From the NCBI RefSeq assembly GCF_037975245.1, contig NC_092571.1, forward strand, positions 25,560,564 through 25,624,563: 64,000 nt of DNA, given 5' to 3'. A program made the translations under genes and the position numbers. Below, piece by piece: positions 17,048 to 61,835 of the stretch. The first letter of the stretch is position 1, and every line of letters starts with the position of its first letter. The notes below the pieces were generated by a model. It saw only the letters and a list, made by a program, of their open reading frames with translations. It was not told the origin of the DNA and did not search any database. The stretch is from Apostichopus japonicus (lineage: Eukaryota; Echinodermata; Holothuroidea; Aspidochirotida; Stichopodidae).

Positions 17048-18136
17048 ATGGCTCTTATACAAATAAGCTCATTCTCCATGTTTAAAAGTCGTAGGCATAC
17101 TTTGGAAATATTCGTCATTTTCGTAGTCGGTGTTTGGTTTTTTACGTCAGTCCTCGAAGAGGCTTTATTTAGCGATGACGCCGACGACGACACCGCATTC
17201 TATCACCGGCTCTTTGAAGGCAACTTCCACGATAAGAGAAAACGAAATTTTACTTGTTACAACAATGACGATCCATTTTCCCAGGATTTGTTCCCCGCTC
17301 AGTTACTCGAAGAGAGAGGATGCGAGCAACGTTTACCGAATGTGCTGATCGCCGGTGTCAAGTATTGTCGGACGGATGTTCTGACGTCATTATTACGTCA
17401 CCATCCTTACCTCGCTTTCCCGAAATTGACCACTGATGTATCGTATTTCAACGAGTTCTACGATTTGGGTACACAATGGTATCAAAGCCAGGTAGGGTAT
17501 TCAATAGAGGACCAGCTGACGGTTGATGCTAGCCCGTCATATTTCACGGATCATGAGGCGCCCGCTAGAATCAAATCGGATCTCTCGAATACGACGAAAA
17601 TCATTGTCCTGTTCTGCGATCCCGTGGAGAGGGCATTGAGAGAGATTAAAGACGTAAGACACGATGAATTCGAGTTGCTAAGCGACATGGAGGTGAGGGC
17701 AGAGGATCTGGATAATCCGTTCATCCGAAACGACGAGCAGCATGATTTGACTCTAGCCGAAATATTCGAAAATAATTCATCGTTAAAGTATATCAAAAAT
17801 GGAATTTATGTGAATTTCTTCTATGAATGGTATCAACACTTACCTCCGAGTGCGTTTTTCATGCTCGGCGAAGGAAGACTATTTAACGAGACCGAGAAAG
17901 TCCTAACCAAGTTGGAGACTTTTCTCAAAGTGCCGTCATATTTTTCGTCGAAGATTTTTCGAGATCCATTCCAAAATGTCATCTGTATCAGGAACAACTT
18001 TAAATTCGATTCATATTGCTTTTCTCGGGATAATTTTTTGACGAGGCAAAACATGACGAAACTTGAGAAATTACGGGACTTTTATCGACCGTACAACGAT
18101 AAACTTCAAAAGCTATTCCTCGTACCAGTCTTATGA
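17048..18136 (+). CDS. Heparan-sulfate 3-O-sulfotransferase-like protein, probable pseudoenzyme
   Basis: A 362-aa type II Golgi membrane protein encoded by one exon. A short basic tail (MFKSRRHT) and one membrane helix (about residues 19-36, LEIFVIFVVGVWFFTSVL) are followed by an acidic stem and a sulfotransferase domain from about residue 95. Family landmarks are LPNVLIAGV, WYQSQVGYS..DQLTV, SPSYFT, DPVERAL, the paired cysteines near 313 and 324, and LRDFYRPYN near the C-terminus. HS3ST enzymes use PAPS to sulfate heparan sulfate at glucosamine 3-O. Here the PAPS loop RKGGT reads KYCRT (Lys to Tyr, both Gly lost), the 3'-phosphate Arg of LRDP is Cys (FCDP), the following Ser is Arg, and the catalytic Glu position is Asp. 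The fold is kept but the active site is not, so activity is unlikely. The frame is intact, arguing against simple decay. The first ATG is used as start; a second at residue 11 is also plausible. Confidence 0.85.
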   Translation: MALIQISSFSMFKSRRHTLEIFVIFVVGVWFFTSVLEEALFSDDADDDTAFYHRLFEGNFHDKRKRNFTCYNNDDPFSQDLFPAQLLEERGCEQRLPNVLIAGVKYCRTDVLTSLLRHHPYLAFPKLTTDVSYFNEFYDLGTQWYQSQVGYSIEDQLTVDASPSYFTDHEAPARIKSDLSNTTKIIVLFCDPVERALREIKDVRHDEFELLSDMEVRAEDLDNPFIRNDEQHDLTLAEIFENNSSLKYIKNGIYVNFFYEWYQHLPPSAFFMLGEGRLFNETEKVLTKLETFLKVPSYFSSKIFRDPFQNVICIRNNFKFDSYCFSRDNFLTRQNMTKLEKLRDFYRPYNDKLQKLFLVPVL

Positions 18137-18217
18137 CGATAAGTGTTGACATATGGAAGTGGGTGCGTATGGTATATGAGGCACTGCCGCCTGAAAGTGG
18201 CGGGATCATATAGTCGC

Positions 18218-18223
18218 AATAAA
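18218..18223 (+). promoter_or_regulatory. Polyadenylation signal AATAAA of the sulfotransferase-like gene
   Basis: AATAAA lies 82 bases after the stop codon of the plus-strand coding exon, giving a very short 3' UTR. No other good signal precedes it. Confidence 0.65.
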
Positions 18224-18324
18224 ACTTAAATCATAGCTAAGTACGTTTTTCCATTGAAGATGATGTGAGTTGTGTATGCCGGTAGTTGCGGTAATGTTTA
18301 ACTCTTGCCGAAAGTATACGGCCG

Positions 18325-18328
<4 letters not shown>

Positions 18329-18374
<46 letters not shown>
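18329..18374. repeat. (TA)n microsatellite
   Basis: About 23 TA repeats. It abuts the segment that contains the hammerhead motif at 18408-18450, suggesting either a microsatellite insertion target or a tail. Confidence 0.95.
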
Positions 18375-18376
<2 letters not shown>

Positions 18377-18407
18377 ATAAACAAGCGAATATCTTTAACA
18401 ACGACAT

Positions 18408-18450
18408 ACTGCTATATTTCGGAGTGGTCACCACTCCATCGTCAGGCAAT
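18408..18450 (-). ncRNA. Hammerhead ribozyme motif, minimal stem III type
   Basis: The minus strand folds as a type I hammerhead. Stem I pairs AUUGC (18450-18446) with GCAGU (18412-18408). The core CUGACGA is at 18445-18439, followed by one extra U. Stem II is GGAGUGG/CCACUCC with a UGA loop (18437-18421). GAAA follows at 18420-18417, then a 2-bp stem III, with AUA as the NUH cleavage triplet. All invariant core bases (CUGANGA, GAAA, NUH) are present. Such short stem III hammerheads are known from Penelope-like retroelements and retrozymes, where they act as dimers. No reverse transcriptase is nearby, so this is probably a repeat remnant. Confidence 0.7.
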
Positions 18451-21400
18451 TGTACAAGATCAATTAAATACAAGGGCTAATACATCCGAAGACGACAATA
18501 GTGATAAGCATGAGTGAATTTGTAAACTAGGAATGATTAGTACAAACCAGCAATAGAAAATAAGTGGGGATTAAAATAGCTCCAACCCGTAGCTCGCTAC
18601 GTTTCTATTCAAGTCAGCATTTAAGTCTTTTATTAGGAGACTGTCATCTTCCTCCTGAACCACTGGGATTCATTACCAATAGCGACACAATGGTCAACAA
18701 AAGGAGGAAGATTATGTTTGTGCGCAGTACAATGAAGGTTAATAACGCCTTTCTGACCACCAAAAGAGCTCATCAGATGTTCTTTGAATCTATAAGACTT
18801 AAATGCTGACTTGATTAGAAACGTATAGCGATCATTTCTCCTGGTCCTAACACTTTAACTACGGTTGTAGGAAAAAACTTCATTACGATGGAATTGACGA
18901 AAAAGAAAAGAATCATTAATGAGGATTGTTCTTGCGATGACGTCATGGCCAATATTCTTTTATTGTCTTGCCGTTTCTCATTAAAAATGTGAAATGCGTT
19001 TGCGGAATGCTTGCTTATAGCCCTATATACTTCATGTCTTCCGAAGACTGTGCATGCATCGCAAACTGTCACCGTTTTTCATTGGTTCAATGATACGAGT
19101 CTAATGAGCGATCAAGAAGAGTAAAGAACATCGTCAACTTAATGGCTATGATGACGTCATTCAAGCTGGTGGGTTTGGCTTATCGCGGGATTGAGGGTGT
19201 TCCGTGGGGTTGAATTATTAGGGGATTGGGAATTTGGGAGGAGGAACGAATTTGGTAGGTTAGGGGTGGGGTGCCACATCAGAGAGGATATGCCTGCATC
19301 CACCTTATCATATAGGCAACGGCTCATAGAGAAAAAAGCGATATATGTGTACTAGGCAAGGTTAATATTCAAACACTATATTTTTAATTAGTTTTTATCT
19401 TAAAATTTCAAAACATCGGGAAAAGAGCATAAGTCCAAGTGGCCTTACACACACCCAGACTGTGTGGTAACTTTTCGAATATATGCGATTTATTTTTTAC
19501 GATTTCTGTTAAACAGTTGTCAGAAGTGCCTTTTGAACAGTTGCGCTATATCATGTAGTTTATGAATCGCAGAAGATATGCCATTGTGTATATGCATTGA
19601 TCGTTCGTTTATTGTGCGCCCAAAATGAACCTAGCTCGTTGCTATGGTGACGGCTGCTCTTTAAATGGAGACTGATATAATAGTGATTTTAAAATTAATG
19701 AAATCCACACTGTGCTGACAACCTATAGTAATCATCATGTATACGGTTTCGATTAGTGTTTATAATGAAATAAAGCAACGATTGAGTTGAAATTTGATAT
19801 AATTTCCAATGTTATTCGACAATTAGTTCCCATGGCAATGCACATCCTTAGCTTGCTTGGTTCAGTTTTTAAATTCAAATTATAACACAAGCGCCCAAGT
19901 GACGTTTTTAAAAAAGGAGGAGAAAAAAAAAACTTCCACGATTGTGAAATCTTTTGAATTTTGTATTTTGGATATGATATTTATGAAAACGAGTCAATTT
20001 GATAATCGAATGTAAATGTTGATTTCTTGCAAGCTTCTCCGTGACCATAATTTAGTTATTAAATTATAATTCAGATCGTGTTAACTTGACGATTTGTAAT
20101 CTTGTTATATAGATATAGTTCCTAGAAAATGTCCGACGTGATTTTCAAAAGAAAACTCACCTTATTTTGGATCATGAAGAGAAACTGATATTTACAGACA
20201 GATATTTTCATGGTTTGTACTTGATATAGCTCCTGCCCCGCCCCCCCCCCAAAAAAAAACAAAACAATCGTCTGTAGTAAAGCAATTATGACGCAATTTC
20301 CAAACTATAACTGGAGCTGTAAAAGCTTACAAGACAAAACTGTACTTATTTATTTAATTTCAACAAGCAACTTGTAGGGGCATGTCCATAATATTACCTG
20401 TTATATTGTCGCTATATTTTATTCGACTTTCGGTTAATCGAATAATCGACAACAGCTCAACGGTGAATAAAGGTTTATCACATCTCATTACCATATTATA
20501 ATGAAGGAAACCCGGCTATTAGTAATCGCCATTCTTTATAACTGTTGGTACCTTTCCTGTTAATTAGTAACTTTTGAATATTAATTTGTTTTAATTAAAA
20601 GTAGAATTACCTAAAAGAACATTTTAACCGTGCAGGGACTTCGATCGTAATGGCTGCTTGGTCATGATGTAATTCAGGTAGACGAGTATCAGTAAGTGAA
20701 GTTTTGAATCGGTAATCGGTATTTATACAGTGGCGGTTAATCGATTACAAAAAGTGCAATAATGGAATAATAGAAATAAGCATATGTTTGTACAGACTTT
20801 GTTACCGTCATTAATTTTAATTGGAAACAAGATGTGTGCTGCTATATCCGATGAAGTTTTATCCTTCCTCATTTTAATGAAATAAATGAATTATGTTTGT
20901 AATATTTTGGTCCTGAAGATTCCAGTTTTTTTCTCTGAGATCTTCAGAATCGTTGTAAACTCGCACGTAACCAATTTTAAAATATTATTGGGACATTCCA
21001 TCATATAACGTTTACAACCAAAGATTGTAATATTGATGAATTGATTGCATCTTTTTATTTATTTATTGGATTTTGATCAATAATGTTTTTCGATGTTATT
21101 TCATGCTAAAATGTCCAAACAGTACCGCTGGAATAATCACTTTTCATATCCAATAATGCAGTAAAATTTTGACATTTTCGAAATTTATGTGGTTAATACT
21201 ATGCATATATACCAAAGGTGTCTGGGCGACGAATTGTTGAAACCTAAATAAATCATTCGTTACATGCCCATTAATCTTCATCTAGTGACAAATATTTTCA
21301 TGTTGAGGAATGCTTTTCTTTTCATAAATTTGTTCTGATATGTCACACTCATTTGGGCAGCCAATTGGGACTTATTTTCCAATGTTAATATATCACTCTA

Positions 21401-22952
21401 TACTGTCCTCTCATGTGATGCTTCAAAGCACTCGTACTAACGGTATGAACAATTCCGAACCATTATCTCGTAGTTTCGTAAGACCTGAAATAACATAACA
21501 ATACGCCACAAAGTTTACCACGTATTTAATCAGTCACGGTTAGTTAATCATGTGATTATTTTGTCTGCGTATAGCGCCGTCGCAACTCTTGTGTTTTGCG
21601 ATTTCCACTTTGCTCATACGGAAGGAAATCACAGTACGTTACGTAGGGTGGCAGTGACCATGAAACTATACAATGATATGCCATAGAGATAAAAGGCTAT
21701 ATCCATCATGAAGTTATGGTTGATTAATTTAGTGCCTTCCAATGATGACTCAGAGTTAACACATTCTTTATACATTATTTATGTCTGTTCTTATAAGAGA
21801 ATCCGGCAGATGTTAGCTGGACTGTTTTAGACAGGATTTAATAATTAAAATTTGATTATAATAATTATATCAGGTTTTACGCATCTTGCTGGTATCCTTC
21901 AACTGTGTGTGTTTGTGTGTCTCTCTGTGATCGTGTTCTACAGAGCGAAAAGATATATATATATGTTTTGACATTTCTGTCCTAGCAGGAAAGAAATCGG
22001 TTCAGTCTATGATAACTGCTGGTAGTCTGCCTGTCTGTCTGACATTGAGTGTGGGTGGGTGTGTATGTGGGCATGTCTATAGGCCGCACAACTTGGTGAC
22101 ATGGGACAAAAGAAATTCATGTCACCAGTTGTCGAACATTGAATAGTCATCTCGGTTGTCCAGACAAAGGGTTAGAATAAAGGGAAATGTAATACATCGG
22201 TTGTACCCGAAAACAAGATTGTGTGTAGGTGTGTTATATACAAGGGTCGGGCATCACCGCTACCGCCCCTACCGCCTAGGCCCCTTCATTTCTCCTAGAA
22301 AGTGTATTACCACAAAATTGTAAGTACATTAACCTAGTTTATCCCATACCTCCCCGTACCCTTACTGACCCCGCCGAACTGTAACCACTATGATGATCCC
22401 GAGTCTGGTCAGGCCTGGTACTAGCTGCTGATGTTTTTAAATAAGTACGATACGATAAAATTTGAAAACTTTCTTGTAACAATCATGGGAGGGAAGGGAT
22501 GGCGTTGGAATGGGAAAGGGAGTGAAGGGGTGGGTTGGTAGCCAAGGCACATAGCAGGGACATACGTCACTCAAGTTATGCTGATTTTTCGGGTTACAAT
22601 ATGTTCACAAGGGTTCCAGAGTACACTATTGATTTCAAACGCTCTTCGCTTCAATCAAAGAATAGCAGTGCCCTACATCTTTTTACTCGCGAATGTTGAA
22701 CCACCAAGAATTTGTGCTTTTGGATTCATTGCGTTCATATGATCAGACTGTGACCGCTGCTCATCTCAAAATCAGTCAGTTTCGCCCTGGCATCAAATAC
22801 AATACCTTCATTGTATTCAGTGAAGGAATTCACGTAGGCCTACCAAATATGACGGTTCAAAAACTTTAACAAAGGCTGCATTCGTTTTCGAGTTAGCCTT
22901 TGTTTTGACAAGCGAAATCCCTCCTTCATCGTGATTTCTCCTGATAACATTT
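18451..22952. other. Intergenic region, no gene recognised
   Basis: AT-rich sequence with only short, unconserved open frames. There is a small A/C tract at 20236-20262 and a TG/CT stretch at 21905-21935. I see no RNA gene or transposon ends in it. Confidence 0.5.
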
Positions 22953-22958
22953 TAAATG
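22953..22958. repeat. Left target-site duplication TAAATG of the foldback element
   Basis: The same six bases occur at 23541-23546 immediately after the right end of the inverted-repeat element. Confidence 0.75.
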
Positions 22959-23540
22959 TACGGAAGCGTAGAAGGGACATTGCATTGACGAGTTACCAAC
23001 TTGACAAAACGACAATTTTCTGCAAATTGACGAGTTGTCGAGATGGTAACGTGACAAAATTCAGAAAATTGACGTTTTGACGAGATAACGGATCTCGTCA
23101 ATGCAACAATTTTCTGCAAATTGACGAGTTGCACAGTTACTACCATCTCGACAAGATGACAAAATTCAGAAAATTGACGTTTTGACGAGTTAACGGATCT
23201 CGTCAATGCATCAATTTTCTGCAAATTGACGAGTTGCACACTTACTACGTATACCATCTCGACAAGATGACAAAATTCAGAAAATTGATGCATTGACGAG
23301 ATCCGTTATCTCGTCAAAACGTCAATTTTCTGAATTTTGTCATCTTGTCGAGATGGTAGTAACTGTGCAACTCGTCAATTTGCAGAAAATTGTTGCATTG
23401 ACGAGATCCATCATCTCGTCAAAACGTCAATTTTCTGATTTTTGTCACGTTACCATCTCATCAACTCGTCAATTTGCAGATAATTGTCGTTTTGTCAAGT
23501 TGGTAACGCGTCAATGCAATGTCCCTTCTACGCTTCCGTA
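22959..23540. mobile_element. 582-bp foldback (hairpin) transposable element
   Basis: Left and right ends are perfect complements (TACGGAAGCGTAGAAGGGAC and its reverse). The near-perfect inverted repeat continues inward about 260 bp on each side to a loop of roughly 65 bp near 23217-23282. Each arm is itself built from repeated GACGAG/CTCGTC and TTTTCTGCAAATTGACGAG words. The two long open frames on opposite strands are mirror translations of the arms and not genes. Flanked by a 6-bp TAAATG duplication. The superfamily is not assigned. Confidence 0.88.
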
Positions 23541-24340
23541 TAAATGTTTTGATCGTTTTTACAGGAATGTAAAAAAAAACGACACATAGAAGTTAGCCTG
23601 AAAGTGTACAGGTCGCTGTGAATATTGTGGTTGTTGTTAGTTGCACACGGGCATGGTACCTTCACAGGCACTGCTGAACACTGATCTTCTGCATGCATAC
23701 ACCGCTCCTTGCCCAGGCCGAACCAAACCCGCTGTCCGGGATCCCCCCACAGTCGCTAAATAGTGAGAATACATCGCTTAGTACAGTCAATAGATTAATG
23801 TATGAAGTACATTGTAGAACATGTAGAAATGATGTTTCGATACATTTCTTCATCATTATCAAACGATCTCAATTTGTTTTTTCTGTGCTATTAAGTGTGA
23901 TTTGTCATATCCTGTGCTGAGTCAGATTCCGATCAGTAAGTTGTCAAATCAAACTTAATTGTTTCATCCTGTCTTAAGTGTATGTAGATCAACTTTGAGC
24001 AAAAAAAAGAAAGAAAAAAAAATAAGAAAAAATAATTTCTAATAATAAATAAAAAAATATTAAAATAAAAAAAAATTATATGAAAATTTGTATGATCACA
24101 GAAATAAATTGAACTTGAATTTATTACCATATATTTTATGCAGCTTGTTACAACAAGACCTATAGTCACGTTATGTACGCAAATTCCAAGTCTCCCAAAA
24201 TCCGCCGAGAAGAGTAAATGCGAGCTGGAGGTTGAAAGAAACCAACCTGTCCTGGATAGAATGTTCGTTCCATTGTCAGGGGCAAAGAAATAGTAAGGAA
24301 GCAGGCACAGGCAGGCCATTTCGCATTTTGCCATGACCAG

Positions 24341-24408
24341 GCTGGTTGGGCGAAATGGTAAGGTTGGGCGAAATGGCAGTTGGGCGAAATGGTTGTTGGG
24401 CGAAGTGA
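24341..24408 (+). repeat. Short tandem repeat, unit GTTGGGCGAAATGG
   Basis: Four imperfect copies of a 14-21 bp unit. Related GGCGAAA words recur near 60200-60450, suggesting decayed copies of a common interspersed repeat. Confidence 0.7.
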
Positions 24409-24559
24409 CTAGAAAGCAATAATAACACTGTAACTATGTACTGATTTATCTGTAAATGTATTTAAAAAAAAGTCCAATAAATCTGCCTGGTACAATTTCA
24501 AACGTAAAATATAAACAAACTATATACTTACTTACATAAAAACATGCACACCAACAGAC

Positions 24560-25060
24560 AGACAGATAGATATTATCACAAATGACCTTTGAACTCGACA
24601 ACCTCTAATGACCTGAAATGACCTTTGACTTACACAACTATTGATAATATTTTTTGTACATTATGAAGTCGTTGCATTAACAAGGTTTCAGACCTTGGCC
24701 TCTGTTGCCCTCAAATGACTTTTGACCTTTACAAAAACAGCAGGGTTTCTGCACTCACCACTGTGGATTCACTAAATACCACGTAATGAATTTGGTTCAT
24801 CCAAGCTTCACTTCTAAGAGTCACCATGATAAACAAGGTTTTCAGAACTGGACCTTGAATGATGTTTGACCTTCACGAAGAGACTATAAATTTATTTGAT
24901 ACACCAAGTGAGGTGGTCCTATATCTAATAAGTGTGAAATTTAATCAAAGATTCACTAATAGAGATTTTATCATGAACAGCAATGTTTGCAGACTTTGAC
25001 CGCTCGGCAATCACCGATGACATTTGACTGCTGTGAAAAATCTGCGTAAGAAGAGCAATA
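24560..25060. repeat. TGACCT-rich dispersed repeat
   Basis: Multiple TGACCTTTGA and TGACCT words, a diverged relative of the denser satellite at 30.4-32.6 kb. No coding frame. Confidence 0.5.
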
Positions 25061-25433
25061 ACTATTCCAGTGTTGTATTCTAATGGAGTGAGGGCGGTAG
25101 CACCAAAGAGTCTGCAGATCCCAACAAGATGAGCACTTTAAACATTGGCCGATCTTAGAATATACAGTTTATCCATAACCTCTACCCTCTCCTGCCCCAC
25201 CCAGACACAAGACAATATGGTAGGCTTATGCAAAAGGTTGCGCCTCTCACTTACACTCTAACACAGACCACCCCCCCCCCCCGACTTATTCATGCAAAAT
25301 AAGTATTTTCAAGGTTTTCATTCTTTCAAGGTGAAATGGTATTATTAAAATACATAGTAAATACTGACTTGTATGGGTACAATAACTGTAATACTGTTAT
25401 AGCTGTGATATCCTCACCAGGCAGTATGGCTTT

Positions 25434-25477
25434 GTATCCATAGCAACTGTACAGTACTGCTTTGTTTCCATAGCAAC
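25434..25477. promoter_or_regulatory. Tandem X-box (RFX) like sites
   Basis: GTATCCATAGCAAC (25434-25447) and GTTTCCATAGCAAC (25464-25477) resemble the RFX consensus GTNRCC-(N)-RGYAAC, each with one mismatch, 16 bp apart. They lie about 1.8 kb beyond the NPHP4 stop codon. Function is unproven. Confidence 0.4.
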
Positions 25478-26136
25478 TGTGTCAAGGTATGATTATCGTC
25501 ATGGTAACATTGCCCCACTACCCCTAAATTAAAGATACATGGATGTAAAAAAGGGCACTATTGATTGTACTCAAGGTGTAAGAACTGCCCTCTAACCCCC
25601 CCCCTCTCCCCCCGAATTGGCGTTCCTCCAACCCATAAAAATCCATTCACAAAATAATTAATGTGCTATCTTTGGCTTGTTGATATACAAATGTAGAATT
25701 CCTTTGGACAAAATTATATCAATTTATTTAGAACTTTAAGAGCAATCCAAACAACAATACATTAAATAAGCATCTGGCATGAAGCTAGGTAATGTTTTAT
25801 TCTGAACTTATAAAAACATTCAACAGACTAGATGATGCTGTTTCATCTTTCCCATATACAAAATAGAATAAATCTGATATGAGCTTGGTCATATTCTGTT
25901 CTTAATTTACAGTCACTTTTCAACCCTAACCATGGAAGCAATCTCATCATTTTCAAAAGACAGAATTGCACTAATGTTACTTCCATTTTCACTCATACAT
26001 CGAATTAACAAAGCTGGTTTATGTTTCTAAACCGTGCTCCATTGGTATTAATTCAGGGACATTAAGATTTTAGGTTTGAATAGCATAGCACACACTCTAT
26101 CTCTGCCCATCATATTTTGAGCTTCGCACAAGATAA

Positions 26137-26140
<4 letters not shown>

Positions 26141-26180
<40 letters not shown>
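26141..26180. repeat. (TA)n microsatellite
   Basis: About 20 TA repeats downstream of NPHP4. Confidence 0.95.
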
Positions 26181-26182
<2 letters not shown>

Positions 26183-26394
26183 AAAGCAAAGTGACATATA
26201 TTATCCTCTCCACTCGCAGCCTTTTAATAATTTCTGTTCTAAGAATTCTTGTTTATAAAAATGATATCCTTTGAAAGTTACCATTTCCTGAGCTGTATCC
26301 TATTTAACTAGGATGGCTGTATCGGATGTTCAAAAAACGGATATCATTTCAAAGTTTACTATTTCCTTAGCAGTAGCCAATGTAAATAGAATCT

Positions 26395-27313
26395 CCACAG
26401 CAGATGTTCAAGGCTTGTAGGTAGTTCTGACGAGGAGAGTTGCTTCATTCTTATCCATCTCCTCATTAATAAATATATAGATAATACTCCCTTCATGCTG
26501 GAGGGATTTCAATAGCAGATGTTCAAGGCTTGTAGGTAGCTCTAACCAGGAACGTTGCTTCATTCTTGTCCATCCTATTATTAATAAATATACAGATAAT
26601 ACTCCCCATGCACTCGATGGATTTCCATAGCCGATGTTCAAGGCTTGTAGGTAGGGAACGTTGCTTCATTCTTGTCCATCCTATTATTAATAAATATACA
26701 GATAATACTCCCAACAAAGCTGGAGGGATTTCCATAGCCGATGTTCAAGGCTTGTAGGTAGGGAACGTTGCTTCATTCTTGTCCATCCTATTATTAATAA
26801 ATATACAGATAATACTCCCAACAAAGCTGGAGGGATTTCAATAGCCGATGTTCAAGGCTTGTAGGTAGCTCTAACCAGGAACGTTGCTTCATTCTTGTCC
26901 ATCCTATTATTAATAAATATACAGATAATACTCCCCATGCACTCGATGGATTTCCATAGCCGATGTTCAAGGCTTGTAGGTAGCTCTCACTTGGAAAGTT
27001 GCTTCATTCTTGTCCATCCTTTTGTTAATAAATATATAGATATATACTTCCTACGTGCTGGAGGGATTTCCATAGCCGATGCTCAAGGCTTGTAGGTAGC
27101 TCTCATAGTAAAGTTGCTCCATACTTGTCCATCCAATTGTTAATAAATATATAGATATACTCCCAACAAATCTGGGGGGATTTCTATAGCCCAGGCTCAA
27201 GGCTTTTGTAGGTAGCTCTCACAAGGAATGTTGCTTCATTCTTGTCCATCCTATTGGTAATAAATATATAGATATACTCCCAACAAATCTGGGGGGATTT
27301 CTATAGCCCAGGC
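26395..27313 (-). repeat. Tandem array of the NPHP4 terminal coding exon (8 extra copies)
   Basis: Units of 107-117 bp each contain, on the minus strand, a recognisable copy of the last 28 or so NPHP4 codons (pattern IFIN..MDKNEATFLVRATYKP) plus the TGA stop and about 30 bases of flank. TGA codons lie at 26408, 26523, 26638, 26745, 26852, 26967, 27083 and 27197, with the gene's own at 27314. Coding similarity is kept better near the middle of the array than the joining sequence. The array would form the 3' UTR of the NPHP4 transcript. Confidence 0.93.
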
Positions 27314-61650
<34,337 letters not shown>

Positions 61651-61754
61651 CGTTGGCAAGAAAGGAGAAGTTTGCCTCTTTTAAACTTCATCAAGTTATA
61701 CATTGTATATACTTGAAAAGGAATTTAACAATTACTCTCCATCAGGCATTATCA

Positions 61755-61835
61755 TAAGCACCAATCAGAATTCATCTACGATAATAACCATGCATATTCA
61801 ATGACGTCATCTACTCTCCAACAGTTTGATTGGTG
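61755..61835 (-). promoter_or_regulatory. NPHP4 promoter: CRE and CCAAT boxes
   Basis: A perfect CRE TGACGTCA (61802-61809) lies between CCAATCAG (61761-61768, plus orientation) and ATTGG (61829-61833, CCAAT on the minus strand), 110-185 bp upstream of the NPHP4 start codon. No TATA box at the expected place. Confidence 0.6.

Noticed and set aside
22952-23589. Two overlapping 98-113 aa open frames on opposite strands with the same protein sequence
   Set aside because: They are translations of the two arms of a hairpin element, so identity is forced by the inverted repeat and does not indicate a gene.
24341-24408. CRISPR-like array
   Set aside because: Four short imperfect units without unique spacers in a eukaryotic intergenic region; simple tandem repeat.
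26408-26735. Seventy-residue open frames running through several repeat units
   Set aside because: These join NPHP4 terminal-exon copies read in mixed frames; each unit carries its own stop in the NPHP4 frame.
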